From the NCBI RefSeq assembly GCF_029323795.1, contig NZ_CP119758.1, positions 1,302,001 through 1,366,000 of the forward strand: DNA of 64,000 bases, given 5' to 3'. Positions 14,394 to 24,700 of this stretch are shown in pieces (position 1 is the stretch's first letter; every line of letters begins with the position of its first letter). Under the pieces are notes generated by a model, which saw nothing but the letters and a program-made list of their open reading frames with translations, did not search any database and was not told the origin of the DNA. The translations under genes and the position numbers were made by a program. The DNA is from Zobellia alginiliquefaciens (GTDB lineage: Bacteria > Bacteroidota > Bacteroidia > Flavobacteriales > Flavobacteriaceae).

Positions 14394-17072
14394 TTAGAAG
14401 TTGAAGGTAGCCGTCAAGAAAAATCTTCTTGGAAGAATAGGACGACCTACAAAGAATTCAGATTCGCTCTGACCGGCAGCACCTGCTCTTGGGTTACCTT
14501 CAGTAACACCATCACTATCAAAAAGGTTGAAGATGGAGAACCCTAAACGAACCGACTGGTTTTCTTCTGGCTTCCCAAAAGTGTAACCTGCACCCAATCT
14601 ACCGATTGGAATAGCATCCAATTCTATATCATTTACATCAGAAGAATACTTGCTTCCCGTGTAGTTTACACCAAAGTTTGCATCAAATCTACTGTTATCG
14701 TAATATGCGCCCAATGACCCTAAGAAGTTAGGCTGTCTAGCCAATTCATTACCTACATTGGTTTCGGTAGAAGTACCATTTACCAAATCAAAATCTGTGT
14801 TTTTTGTAATCTCATGACCTTGGTAGGTTACCGTTCCTCTAAGATTAAAATTATCAGCAACTCTATAATCACCAGTAGCCTCCAAACCAATTGTTCTAGT
14901 ATCTTGTTCTGAACGGGTCTCATCTATCAATTGACCACCAACAATAGCTTGTTGTATTTTAATTCTATCTTTTAGAGCCACATAATAAGCAGCAACAGAA
15001 CCAGAGAATTTAGAAGTACCGAATTTAGCACCCGCTTCAAATTGAATAATGTTTTCAGGATCATACGCTAGTTCAGAAATACCAGCTACAGGTGCAAAAC
15101 CTCTAATTTGCGGAAAGAAGTATCCTTTGGAAAAGTTAGCATACAAGTTGGTTGCATCACTCAACTCATAAAGGCCTGCTAAAGAAACTGCCCAACCGGA
15201 AGCCTCTACCGAAGATCTGATAAAGCTACCATCAGCAGTTTGAACATCACTCAACGCAGTAGTCAATTCAGGATTGTCATAAACTGTTGCACTTGTTATT
15301 CCACCTCTACTGTTCTCACCATCTGTGTGCTCATATCTAAAGCCAACATCAAAACGCCATCTATCAAAAATCATCTCATCCGTAAGATAAAATGCCAATC
15401 TGTTTTGAGACAAGAAGTTATTTGAAGTTTGACCGATACGGTCATATAAACCTCCTTCTGAATACACTACATTCTCTCCACCTGCATCCGTATAATTTAA
15501 GTTTACCAATCTAGGCGCATTATTAAATTCGGATAGCACGCGGTACTGGTAGTTTACATCTTCAGCTTCTGTACGTGCAATGAAAGTACCAACCGTTATG
15601 TTGTGGCTTCCACCATTCATTGTCTCAATACTTTTAGTCAAAGAAGCTTCTCCCGAGTAATCCGTCATTGGACGTAAACGATCTACATGAAGGTTATCGA
15701 TTACCAAATCAGAACCGTTTATTTGAGAATTAGGGTTTCCACTTTGATACTGCGCGGAGTACCCCTGATTTCCAGGAGCAATGCTCTCTACATAATTATC
15801 AAGAGTTATTGGATTGGCATTATCTCCGCTTCCTCCAACATATAACGCAAAATTATGCTTGTAATTGGCATACCTTACCTTTGATTTAAATCTTAAATCA
15901 TCTTCAAACCTATAGTCAAAATCGGCCATTAAATATCCCCCAGTAGTAGAAACACCATCTGCAATAGGGCTATTGTACGTACCATCCGGCGTAAGGAAAG
16001 AAGTATTTGCCAATTCCCCTGTCAATAACTGCTCTACCGGTTCTCCATCATTTCCCGCCAAACGCTCCCTACTTCCTCCTGATAAAGGAATAGGAAGGTA
16101 GAACTGGGCCTTATCATTTATAAACTGACCATGTACGGTAAATGTACCTTTATCAAATTTCTTCTTGATATTAGCCCTAAACTGCACCCCTTTTGTAGGC
16201 AAACCTGTATCTATAGGACCACGGTCATATCTTACAAAACCTGTAAAAGCATAGTAGGTATTTGAGTCTTCTCCACCCAATTGGCCACCTGTATAGAAAT
16301 CGGTTTTTAAACGTCCCATATTGGCAACTTCAAGGTTTATTACATTACCAGGATTGGTGTCTCCCGTTTTACTTGTATAGTTAATGATACCCGCTACAGA
16401 ACCTGCACCGTATAAGATGGCAGAACCACCACGAACAAATTCCACTCCTTTAAAGCCAATATCCGGTCTTGCGTACACATCATGAGCAGAAGAGTTAAGG
16501 CCAAACGTACTCATTAATGGCATCCCATCGTATTGTAACGGGTTAAACACATATTGACCACCAGAAGGAAGACCCCTAACAAATACGTTGGTAGCCGTTT
16601 CACCACCACCACCTTCAGCGGTAATACCTGGCACACTTCTTAAAATATCTGCCTGACTGTTAGCTGATAGTTTGGTTATCTCTTTCATTTTTACCGAGCT
16701 GATAGATAAAGGCGCCTGCTTTTGAGATCTGAATGTACTAGACGCCGTTAAAACAACCTCATCTAGCTGCTGACCGCCTTCTTGAAGCACAAAATCTACC
16801 GTTAATGCTGTTCCGTTTAAATCAACCGACTTATCCAAAGTGGTAAAACCTAAATATGAAGTTCTCAGTACTTGACTGCCTTCTAGGTCCGTTGAGAATG
16901 TATAATTACCGTCAAAATCAGAGGTAGTACCCGAAGTGCTACCTACTATAATAATATTTGCCCCAGGAATTGGTTCTCCCGCGCTGTCCGTAATGGTTCC
17001 GGAAATTTCCGTCTGGGCAAAGACACCAGTACTAAGAAGAAGACCGACAACCGCAAAAAATGCTTTTTTCAT
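14394..17072 (-). CDS. solo TonB-dependent outer-membrane receptor
   Basis: An 892-residue outer-membrane receptor. It has a signal peptide (ending AFA-Q near residue 20) and a carboxypeptidase-regulatory-like domain (TEISGTITDSAGEPIPGANI, about residues 21-105). A plug with LDEVVLTASSTFRSQKQAPLS and FVRGLPSGGQYV follows, then a beta-barrel ending in FLTATFNF. It is of the FecA/ferric-siderophore-receptor shape, not the SusC shape, and no SusD partner is adjacent, which suits a small solute. It heads the strand that continues with GH63, symporter and glycerate kinase, with a LacI regulator divergent to it. Confidence 0.92.
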   Translation of the reverse strand: MKKAFFAVVGLLLSTGVFAQTEISGTITDSAGEPIPGANIIIVGSTSGTTSDFDGNYTFSTDLEGSQVLRTSYLGFTTLDKSVDLNGTALTVDFVLQEGGQQLDEVVLTASSTFRSQKQAPLSISSVKMKEITKLSANSQADILRSVPGITAEGGGGETATNVFVRGLPSGGQYVFNPLQYDGMPLMSTFGLNSSAHDVYARPDIGFKGVEFVRGGSAILYGAGSVAGIINYTSKTGDTNPGNVINLEVANMGRLKTDFYTGGQLGGEDSNTYYAFTGFVRYDRGPIDTGLPTKGVQFRANIKKKFDKGTFTVHGQFINDKAQFYLPIPLSGGSRERLAGNDGEPVEQLLTGELANTSFLTPDGTYNSPIADGVSTTGGYLMADFDYRFEDDLRFKSKVRYANYKHNFALYVGGSGDNANPITLDNYVESIAPGNQGYSAQYQSGNPNSQINGSDLVIDNLHVDRLRPMTDYSGEASLTKSIETMNGGSHNITVGTFIARTEAEDVNYQYRVLSEFNNAPRLVNLNYTDAGGENVVYSEGGLYDRIGQTSNNFLSQNRLAFYLTDEMIFDRWRFDVGFRYEHTDGENSRGGITSATVYDNPELTTALSDVQTADGSFIRSSVEASGWAVSLAGLYELSDATNLYANFSKGYFFPQIRGFAPVAGISELAYDPENIIQFEAGAKFGTSKFSGSVAAYYVALKDRIKIQQAIVGGQLIDETRSEQDTRTIGLEATGDYRVADNFNLRGTVTYQGHEITKNTDFDLVNGTSTETNVGNELARQPNFLGSLGAYYDNSRFDANFGVNYTGSKYSSDVNDIELDAIPIGRLGAGYTFGKPEENQSVRLGFSIFNLFDSDGVTEGNPRAGAAGQSESEFFVGRPILPRRFFLTATFNF

Positions 17073-17128
17073 AATTGTAGTTTTAAAGTTGAGTGATATT
17101 GAGTTTTATTAATTTGATAATACAGGAC

Positions 17129-17163
17129 CAAAACTATTGGAATATCATATTATTTCGACAAAA
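17129..17163 (-). promoter_or_regulatory. promoter of the TonB-dependent receptor gene
   Basis: On the minus strand a consensus Bacteroidota -7 element TAGTTTTG (17136-17129) lies 22 bases after a TTTTG -33 element (17163-17159). The leader would be about 50 bases. The putative LacI operators lie upstream of this -33 element, a position that fits activation more than blocking of the receptor promoter. Confidence 0.65.
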
Positions 17164-17181
17164 TTATTGCAAATTTGCTAT

Positions 17182-17205
17182 GCAAACGTTACCGCAATCG
17201 TTTGC
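17182..17205. promoter_or_regulatory. two adjacent LacI-type operator candidates in the divergent promoter
   Basis: Two back-to-back 12-bp half-palindromes with a central CG, GCAAACGTTACC (17182-17193) and GCAATCGTTTGC (17194-17205), lie between the receptor gene and the LacI gene. Together they also form the inverted repeat TGCAAACG...CGTTTGCA (17181-17206). LacI-family proteins favour such CG-centred palindromes. They are upstream of the receptor -33 element and close to the likely LacI promoter (a near-consensus -7 TAAATTTA at about 17212). Confidence 0.65.
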
Positions 17206-17268
17206 AATTCGTAAATTTATCCTAAAATTATTTACATAAGCCTGAGAATCAACACCCTTTTTGAGATT

Positions 17269-18294
17269 ATGAGCAAGAGACACAATACCACCCTAAAGGA
17301 ATTAGCCAAAGAATTACACCTCTCTGTTTCAACAGTTTCCAGAGCGCTAAACGATCACCCGGATATTAATGCAAAAACAAAGCAAAACGTAAAAAATTTG
17401 GCACGTCAGATGAACTACTCCCCAAATTTATTTGCCAGAAGTTTTAGATCTCAAAAGACAAATATCATAGGAGTAGTCGTTCCCAATATTTCGCACTACT
17501 TTACTTCTACCGTACTCAAGGGAATATTGGAAGAAGCCGAAATACAGGGATACCGAATAATTATATCCGAATCTAACAATAGTGAGACCAAACAGACCGA
17601 AATGCTAAATACCATGACCCAATTTGGTGTTGATGGTATTTTAATGTCACTAACCAGAAAAACCGTAAAAGTAGATGACCTGCTAAAAACTTTGAACCGC
17701 GTACCTATTGTCCTATTTGATAAAGTATCACAAAAAATACCTTGTACCCAGATTGTAATTGATGAGGAGCAAGCCGCTTTTAATGCTGTTGAGCACCTTA
17801 TAGAAATAGGAAAGAAACGTATAGCCATTATTAAAGAAACGGAAAACTCGTACAATTCTGAAAAGCGATACGCCGGTTACCTGAGAGCTTTGGAACATCA
17901 CGGGCTTCCTATCAGAGAAAAAATAATCCTGAGCACGGAAGATATTTCCCTCATTCATGGCAGACGTCTGACCAACATTCTTTTAAGCATGAAAAAGCGC
18001 CCAGACGCAATTTTCGCCATTACGGACAATGCTGCTATTGGAGCTATAAAAGCCCTTAATAAGTTTAAGGTTAAAATACCCGAAGAAATTGCTGTGGTCG
18101 GTTTTAGCAACTCGTCTAACTCTAAAATTATTCAGCCGGAATTAACCACTGTAGACCAACCTGGTAATAAAATTGGGCGTACCTCAGTAAAATATCTCAT
18201 TGATGAAATAGAAAACCCATCTAATGATGTTATCACCAAAACGGTGGAAATAAAAACAACCTTAGTGGTTAGAGACTCTTCATTAAGAGCTTGA
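17269..18294 (+). CDS. LacI family transcriptional regulator
   Basis: A 341-residue regulator. The LacI helix-turn-helix covers residues 7-55 (TTLKELAKELHLSVSTVSRA, then a hinge near MNYSPN), and a periplasmic-binding-protein-like effector domain follows (TNIIGVVVPNISHYF onward). It is divergent to the receptor/GH63/symporter/glycerate-kinase strand, with paired operator candidates between them, so it most likely controls that locus. In Bacteroidota LacI proteins can act as activators. The effector may be the glycoside or the released hexose; this cannot be read from the sequence. Confidence 0.93.
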   Translation: MSKRHNTTLKELAKELHLSVSTVSRALNDHPDINAKTKQNVKNLARQMNYSPNLFARSFRSQKTNIIGVVVPNISHYFTSTVLKGILEEAEIQGYRIIISESNNSETKQTEMLNTMTQFGVDGILMSLTRKTVKVDDLLKTLNRVPIVLFDKVSQKIPCTQIVIDEEQAAFNAVEHLIEIGKKRIAIIKETENSYNSEKRYAGYLRALEHHGLPIREKIILSTEDISLIHGRRLTNILLSMKKRPDAIFAITDNAAIGAIKALNKFKVKIPEEIAVVGFSNSSNSKIIQPELTTVDQPGNKIGRTSVKYLIDEIENPSNDVITKTVEIKTTLVVRDSSLRA

Positions 18295-18317
18295 CCTACA
18301 TTTTTCCGCAAACCTGC

Positions 18318-18352
18318 TGACAAACGGTTGTCACACTGCACACCTTACTTTG
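18318..18352 (+). promoter_or_regulatory. WYL-regulator promoter with TGACA-N6-TGTCA operator
   Basis: The palindrome TGACA-AACGGT-TGTCA (18318-18333) is followed after exactly 11 bases by a near-consensus -7 element TTACTTTG (18345-18352). The palindrome replaces the -33 element. The same two parts with the same spacing precede the DinB-like gene (9877-9911). This suggests autoregulation by the WYL protein. Confidence 0.6.
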
Positions 18353-18454
18353 TAGAAAGTGTACAATTTGCACGATAACCTTAAAAAAATGAAGTTCCGA
18401 TATGATTCAGTCCATCATCTGAAGTTTTATCTTTGGAATATATATCGCAACCTT

Positions 18455-19414
18455 ATGGGCCTGAACACAATAAACAGATTTGACCGCATTGTAGCTATAT
18501 TAATTCAACTACAATCTAAACGTATTGTAAAAGCCCAAGAATTGGCCGACCGTTTTGATGTTAGCCTACGTACCATCTACAGAGATATTCGTTCGTTAGA
18601 GGCATCCGGTGTACCCATTTCTAGCGAAGCTGGTGTTGGGTATTCCATAATGGAAGGATACCGTCTACCGCCCGTAATGTTCACCAAAGAAGAAGCTGGC
18701 AGTTTCGTAGCGGCTGAGAAATTAATGCAAAAATTCACCGATACTTCTTTAGGTTCCCATCACAAATCCGCTATGTACAAGGTAAAGTCGGTGTTAAGAG
18801 GGAAAGAAAAAGATTGGATTTCCACTTTAGAGGCTCAGGTACTAATTGACCCATCACAAACTCCTTTTGACGAAAACATACCCAACGCCCTAGAAATCCT
18901 TTTTGAAAGTATAGCAGATAAGAAACAGGTTTTTCTAAAGTATCATTCCCTTAATTCCGAGAAACCCTCTGACCGTTTCGTTGAACCCGTAGGCCTTTTT
19001 CATGAAAACAACTTTTGGTATGTATTGGCTTACTGCCTGGTCCGTAAAGATTATAGGCAATTCCGAACAGATAGAATGTTACGTATAGCGAGAACGGAGA
19101 AGCTCTTTACGCTAGAACACGGCATGTTAGATGACCATTTACTCAAAAGACCGGATACAGAGAAGACTAAAATTGTTATTTCCGTTGATAAAAGCGTAGC
19201 TCGCTATATCTCGGTTGGAAGAAAACAATATGGTTTTATATCTCAAGAGATTAAAAAGGACAAAATTCTTATGACCTTTATGACAGCAGATGTAGTCAAT
19301 GGTTTCCCCAGATGGTATTTGATGTTTGGCGATTATGCTGAAATAATTGAACCGCTAAGCCTAAAACAAAGGGTTATTGAAATTCTTAAGGAGACCCAAA
19401 ACCGACTCACATAA
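18455..19414 (+). CDS. YafY-type HTH and WYL domain transcriptional regulator
   Basis: A 319-residue DNA-binding protein counted from the ATG at 18455. The HTH_11/DeoR-like part (NRFDRIVAILIQLQSKR and RTIYRDIRSLEASG) covers about residues 5-65, and a WYL ligand-sensing domain lies at about 145-315. A longer frame starts with GTG at 18359, but that codon falls at the predicted transcription start and its extra residues do not resemble the family; an ATG at 18389 is a second alternative. Such proteins often control DinB-like and glyoxalase genes in Bacteroidota. No target gene is adjacent, but a matching site precedes the DinB-like gene at 9.9 kb. Confidence 0.88.
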   Translation: MGLNTINRFDRIVAILIQLQSKRIVKAQELADRFDVSLRTIYRDIRSLEASGVPISSEAGVGYSIMEGYRLPPVMFTKEEAGSFVAAEKLMQKFTDTSLGSHHKSAMYKVKSVLRGKEKDWISTLEAQVLIDPSQTPFDENIPNALEILFESIADKKQVFLKYHSLNSEKPSDRFVEPVGLFHENNFWYVLAYCLVRKDYRQFRTDRMLRIARTEKLFTLEHGMLDDHLLKRPDTEKTKIVISVDKSVARYISVGRKQYGFISQEIKKDKILMTFMTADVVNGFPRWYLMFGDYAEIIEPLSLKQRVIEILKETQNRLT

Positions 19415-19599
19415 AATATTTAAACGACCTACTGCTTCAGTATTTCAGTTTACAAATTTCAAAACTTGCAACTGCTATTAATTAAATCACTAAAGTCTAG
19501 CAATCCACAACATGTCAAAAAATTGTTATGTAAATAGAAATGACCTACAAGTTTTCAGGTTAAAACCTTATTTTAGCGGCTCTCAAAAAAAAGAAAGAC

Positions 19600-20490
19600 A
19601 TGACCTTATTATTAATGGCCGCTGGTAGCGGTAGCCGATACGGAAAACTGAAACAATTTGACGATTTAGGCCCTAACGGCGAATTCTTAATGGAATTTGG
19701 CATTTATGATGCCCTTAAAAACGGTTTTGACCATATAGTTCTCATTACTAAAAAGGAAAATGTTTCTTTAGCCGAAGACCATTTGCGTCCTAAATTACCT
19801 GCCAACATTAAACTAGATGTTTTGGCTCAAGAAATTACGGATTTACCAGAAGGATGTTCTTTTTCCGGTGAGCGTAAAAAACCTTGGGGAACGGCACATG
19901 CAGTTTGGACGGCGAGAAACGTGATCAACGGTCCTTTTGCCGTTTTAAATGCCGATGATTTCTACGGACAGTCCGCTTACGCAAACGCCGCTAATTTTGC
20001 GCGCGAGCATAACAATGACAATACGTTTGCCCTTGTTGGCTATACATTAAAAAACACCCTATCAGAACATGGTTCTGTATCCAGAGGGGTTTGCCAAGTA
20101 GACGGAGATGATTTAGTTTCCGTAGACGAGCGTTTAAAGCTTGAACCAAAAGATGGTAAAGTACTTGATCTTGATTCAGGAAACGAATATACAGGTGAAG
20201 AGCAAGTTAGTATGAACTTCTGGGTTTGTCAACCTTCTATTTTCGATAAAATCGAAAGCGAGTTCAGAACGTTCCTTGCTGATGATAATCTAGCCACAAC
20301 TAGTGAGCTCTATATTCCAAAGACAGTTCAAGAAATGCTACAGGCAGGTGAGATAAAAGTAAAAGTAGTACCATCAGGCGGTGATTGGTTTGGTGTGACT
20401 TACGCCAGTGACCGCGAAAAAGCTGTGGCTAACTTACAAGCTAAGACCGATGCAGGAAAATATCCTGCTCCGCTTTGGCCAAAACAATAA
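19600..20490 (+). CDS. sugar nucleotidyltransferase (NTP-transferase family)
   Basis: A 296-residue nucleotidyltransferase of the GT-A fold. The N-terminus has LLLMAAGSGSRYGKLKQF, with the G-x-G-x-R nucleotide-binding loop near residue 8-13, and NADDFYG (about residue 115) as the metal-binding DD motif. Such enzymes make NDP-sugars from sugar-1-phosphates. The stop overlaps the next start (TAATG), and the next gene encodes a probable sugar 1-kinase, so together they would turn a free sugar into an NDP-sugar. The sugar is not identifiable. Confidence 0.85.
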   Translation: MTLLLMAAGSGSRYGKLKQFDDLGPNGEFLMEFGIYDALKNGFDHIVLITKKENVSLAEDHLRPKLPANIKLDVLAQEITDLPEGCSFSGERKKPWGTAHAVWTARNVINGPFAVLNADDFYGQSAYANAANFAREHNNDNTFALVGYTLKNTLSEHGSVSRGVCQVDGDDLVSVDERLKLEPKDGKVLDLDSGNEYTGEEQVSMNFWVCQPSIFDKIESEFRTFLADDNLATTSELYIPKTVQEMLQAGEIKVKVVPSGGDWFGVTYASDREKAVANLQAKTDAGKYPAPLWPKQ

Positions 20491-21554
20491 TGAGTACGTA
20501 TTCTAACGAAGAACTCAATGAATTACTAGGGCACTTTTCCGTGCCCAAAACAAAGTACTTGATCAAACCGTTAACGGACGGTTTGATCAATGATACTTTT
20601 CTGGTATATGATACCACCACCCCATTATACATATTGCAACGTGTAAACCATCTTGTATTTACCAATGTAAAAGGGTTGATGAACAATGTTCAACAAGCTT
20701 TTAAATATTTGGAAGATGAAGATTACACCAAAATAATCTTAGTGCCGCCTAAAACAGGAGGCAGTCACTACACTTCTTCTACTGGCAACCATTGGCGCGT
20801 CATGACCTATTTAAATGGAAGTACCGCCTATAACACTACAGAAGACACCAATATTGCTTTCGAAGCCGGAAGAATCATCTCCAAATTCAATTCTCTTTTA
20901 CGGCAAGCGGACCTAGAAGATTACGTGGATACCATTCCTCGATTTCATGATATAAGTTTACGCCAAGATCAATATAAATCCGCTCTAAAAACTGCAGCTC
21001 GGGAAAAACTAAAGATTGCAGAAAAAGCGATTGTATTCACAAATGAGGTTTTAGAGAAATTAACTGCTTTAGATTTAAAAAACTTACCTGTAAGAGTTTG
21101 CCATAATGACACCAAATTGAACAATATTCTCTTTTCTAAAGAGACCAAAAAGGCACTTTGTCTTATTGATTTGGACACCCTTATGAAAGGTTATTTTCTC
21201 TATGATTTTGGTGATGCCGTTCGCACCATTGTCAATACAGCTGTGGAAGACGAAAAAGACCATGATAAGATTATTTTTGATAAAAATCTATTTGAAGCTT
21301 TCATAGAAGGCTTGGCTGTCAATGGCTCGTTTTTAACCAAAGCTGAAATTGACATTTTACCATGGGGTGCCGTTCTCATGCCCTTTTTGCATGGCATACG
21401 GGCTTTCACGGATTATCTTAACGGCAATGTATATTATAAGGTAGCTTACGAAAATCAAAACTTAGATCGCTGTCTTAGCCTTTATAATTTCACTCAAAAG
21501 TCGTTGAACCATTTAGACTATATGACTGCGGTCCTCAATGAAAAGCTTCGTTAA
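20490..21554 (+). CDS. aminoglycoside-phosphotransferase-fold sugar kinase (NahK-like)
   Basis: A 354-residue kinase of the APH/choline-kinase fold. The Brenner-like catalytic loop VCHNDTKLNNILF (HxDxxxxN, about residue 205) is followed by LIDLDTL with the metal-binding Asp residues. The start at 20490 overlaps the previous stop in a TAATG arrangement and gives MSTYSNEEL; an ATG 15 bases upstream is possible. N-acetylhexosamine 1-kinase (NahK) and relatives share this architecture and are often paired with a nucleotidyltransferase, as here. The sugar could be a hexose or hexosamine from glycan breakdown. Confidence 0.83.
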   Translation: MSTYSNEELNELLGHFSVPKTKYLIKPLTDGLINDTFLVYDTTTPLYILQRVNHLVFTNVKGLMNNVQQAFKYLEDEDYTKIILVPPKTGGSHYTSSTGNHWRVMTYLNGSTAYNTTEDTNIAFEAGRIISKFNSLLRQADLEDYVDTIPRFHDISLRQDQYKSALKTAAREKLKIAEKAIVFTNEVLEKLTALDLKNLPVRVCHNDTKLNNILFSKETKKALCLIDLDTLMKGYFLYDFGDAVRTIVNTAVEDEKDHDKIIFDKNLFEAFIEGLAVNGSFLTKAEIDILPWGAVLMPFLHGIRAFTDYLNGNVYYKVAYENQNLDRCLSLYNFTQKSLNHLDYMTAVLNEKLR

Positions 21555-21756
21555 TGTCAAAACACCTGTTCTTCATAGGCGAATACTGAACGGAACCTAT
21601 AATATCTCTTTACATTCATACGTCTAGTGTTGGTTTAAACGTACTTTCAAAAACAAACCTAGAATAAAAGGTAGGTTAGCCAACAACTATTGTATTTTTA
21701 CTACCTTGAAAATTAATTGCCAATATTCCATAGGTGTTAACTAGGTTTCTGGTTTT

Positions 21757-24700
21757 ATGTCCAAAAAACTTTTCTCAACATTAGTATGTATACTTTGCTT
21801 TCTGTGTCTTCATGCGCAAGAAAGTAAACTTGAATTCTCGCAAAACTATACCATTTTTGATGGTTTGGCCCATAATGGCGTTACCTCTATTCTTGAGGAT
21901 TCTAGAGGATACATTTGGGTAGGAACTTTTGAAGGTTTGAACCGTTATGACGGATACGAATTTAAAACTTTCAAAAACACACTTAACAATGATCTTTTTG
22001 TAAGCAATCGTATTAGGTCTCTTAAAGAAGATACCAAGGGCAATATCTGGATCGGGACGGATGAAGGCATATCATTGTATGATTACAATTTGGAAAAATT
22101 CACCAATATCTACTCCAATCAATTGGCAAAAAAAGGAGTTAAAGGGCCTGTCGTAAGAGACATAGCAATAAATGAAAGTAAAAAAACAATACTCTGCGCT
22201 ACCGAAAAATATGGCGTATTAATCTTTAATGAAGACTACACTTTAAAAGAAGAGTATTCTCCCACCGCTTTTTACCAAAATGGAGCTGTTGACTTTTCAA
22301 AATCAATTGCAATAGATGATAATACTTATCTCTATGCAACCTCGGTGGGCCTACTTTCTTTGAACTTAACAGACCAGCAGTTTACAAAACTAGTTCCGGA
22401 TGAAATAGATAACAGCCAGTCTGTTTTACAGATAGATGACCATACTATTTTAGCCACACTCAGAAGTGGTTTCGCCGTCCTATCCTATTCAAAAGTTGGT
22501 GACACTTATAAATACAGTGTAGTAAAAAATAATATTTTACCCTCCCGGAATTTCAATAGCTCCGGCTTTGACCATCAAAATAACATCTGGCTGGGCACCC
22601 TAAATAGGGGCGCTGTCCGTATTAACGACATTACTAGTTTGTACAAGGACTCAGGTCCGGATTATTCCCTGTTCGAACTGAAAAACAAACAACTTCGCAT
22701 GAGTTGTTTTCAAGCCACATCCAATAATAAATTTTGGGTAGGTACTTTTGACAAAGGGATTTTCCGGTTTGACCTGAAGAAAAATCCGTTTAAGGATTTT
22801 AAAGGAAAAAGCCCTTTTGAATTTGGAGTAAGTGACAGACATTTAATTCAAGTTGCCGCCTTAGATGACCACAGTGTTTACCTTACGAAAAATCAGGGAG
22901 GCTTAGCACTATTTAATACCGAAGCGAGCAAATTTGAGCCCCTCCCATTTGAACTCCAGGAAAAATTTACCTCAAGAATCAACTCAATTTATGTAGACAC
23001 CAACAAGAGAACCTGGATGAAAGTAGCTCAAGAAGGCTATTTTATGTTAAATACAGGTGAAGAAACTCCAACGCCCATCGACACAAGTTCACTACCGGAA
23101 TTTTCGGAAATAGAATCGTATAAAATTACGGAGGATAAAAAGGGGAACATTTGGCTAAGTACTAGAATAGGAGTTTATAAATTATCGGTAAGCGAAAAAG
23201 GTGCTGTTACAAGGATAGAAGCACTTAACGACAATCCGTATTTTGAAAATTTTAAAATTACCCTGGCCCGCTATATTTATGCGGACCCAGAATACGATTT
23301 TATTTGGGTAGGAACAGCCGAAGACGGTCTCTTTAGAGTAAACATTGAAGGTGACCCTCTATTAAAAGATGCGAAAATCAAACATTTACGGATAGACAAA
23401 AAAGAAGGCGGCCTGCCCAACAATTTTGTTTCCGCCGTTATAAGATCTCCCGATGGATGCTTATGGATAGGAACCGAAGGAGCCGGGATCTGTAAAGTAG
23501 AAAATAGTGAGAAGGAGCCCATTTTTATTCCTTTTTCCGAAAAAGATGGACTTTCCAACAACGTTGTAAAAAGCATTAACATTGACAATGAAGGCAACCT
23601 TTGGATTGCTACAAATGTGGGTCTGAATAAATTTTACCCTAAAGAAAAAAAGTTCAGGAAATTCGGCAAAGAGGATGGACTCCCCTTTGAAGATTTTTGG
23701 TACGCTTCCTCTTACTTAAAAAATGGCACTTTGGTATTGGCCGGTCTTGAGGGCTTCTCCTATTTTAAACCAGAATCAATCACCGATTCCGAACTACTGC
23801 CCACTTTACATTTTGGAGATTTCAAAATATTCAACAAAACTGTTTTTCCTCAAGATACGGTCAATAAAAGGGTGTTGCTTTCCGAACGGCTTCATGATGG
23901 CCAAAAGTTAAAATTAAGATACGATGAGAATGTTTTTACAGTAGAGGCTTTATCCCTGCATTTTGCTTCCACAGAAAATCACTTTCTAAAATACAGACTT
24001 TTACCCGTAGACCAGAATTGGCTACAGACTACCTCTGATCAACGCATGATCAACTACAATGGTTTACAGCCTGGAACCTATTCATTAGAGGTAGCGGCAT
24101 CAAACTCCATTGGAGAGTGGACCGCTCCCAAAACGCTTAACATAGTTATTTCCCCTCCATTTTGGAAAACTCCCTTGGCCTATATTCTTTATGCCTTGGC
24201 TTTCTTTTTAATTCTGGGTATTGTGCTCTATAATATTATAAAAGTACAATCGTTGCGCTACAACATTCAATTAGAGCAAATAGAAAAAGACAAGGTTAAA
24301 GAGGTAAATGCGGCCAAACTTCGGTTTTTTGCAAACATTTCCCACGAACTAAAAACACCGCTCAACCTAATTGCCAGTCCGGTTAAACTGCTGTCCGAGC
24401 GTTACAAAGACAATATAGATTCTCAGGAAAAACTGAATATCGTGGCCCGCCAATCCAAAAAAATAGCACAGCTTATAGACCAAATTCACGATTTTGAGCG
24501 GGTAGATGCCAATTTAATGGAAATGAACTATTCAAGATTTTATTTTGATGAGTTTATAGCAAGCCTAGTCCCTGACTTTCATTACCTGGCCTACAACAGC
24601 CACAAAAGGTTAGAAGTCGTTTCTAAAAATTCAAATATTGTGGTATCTGCAGACCGTGATAAACTAGAAAAGGTGTTTAATAACCTTTTGAGTAATGCCT

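Noticed and set aside
18359-18454. Longer WYL-regulator start (GTG at 18359)
   Set aside because: The codon falls at the predicted transcription start, and the extra 32 residues do not resemble WYL regulators.
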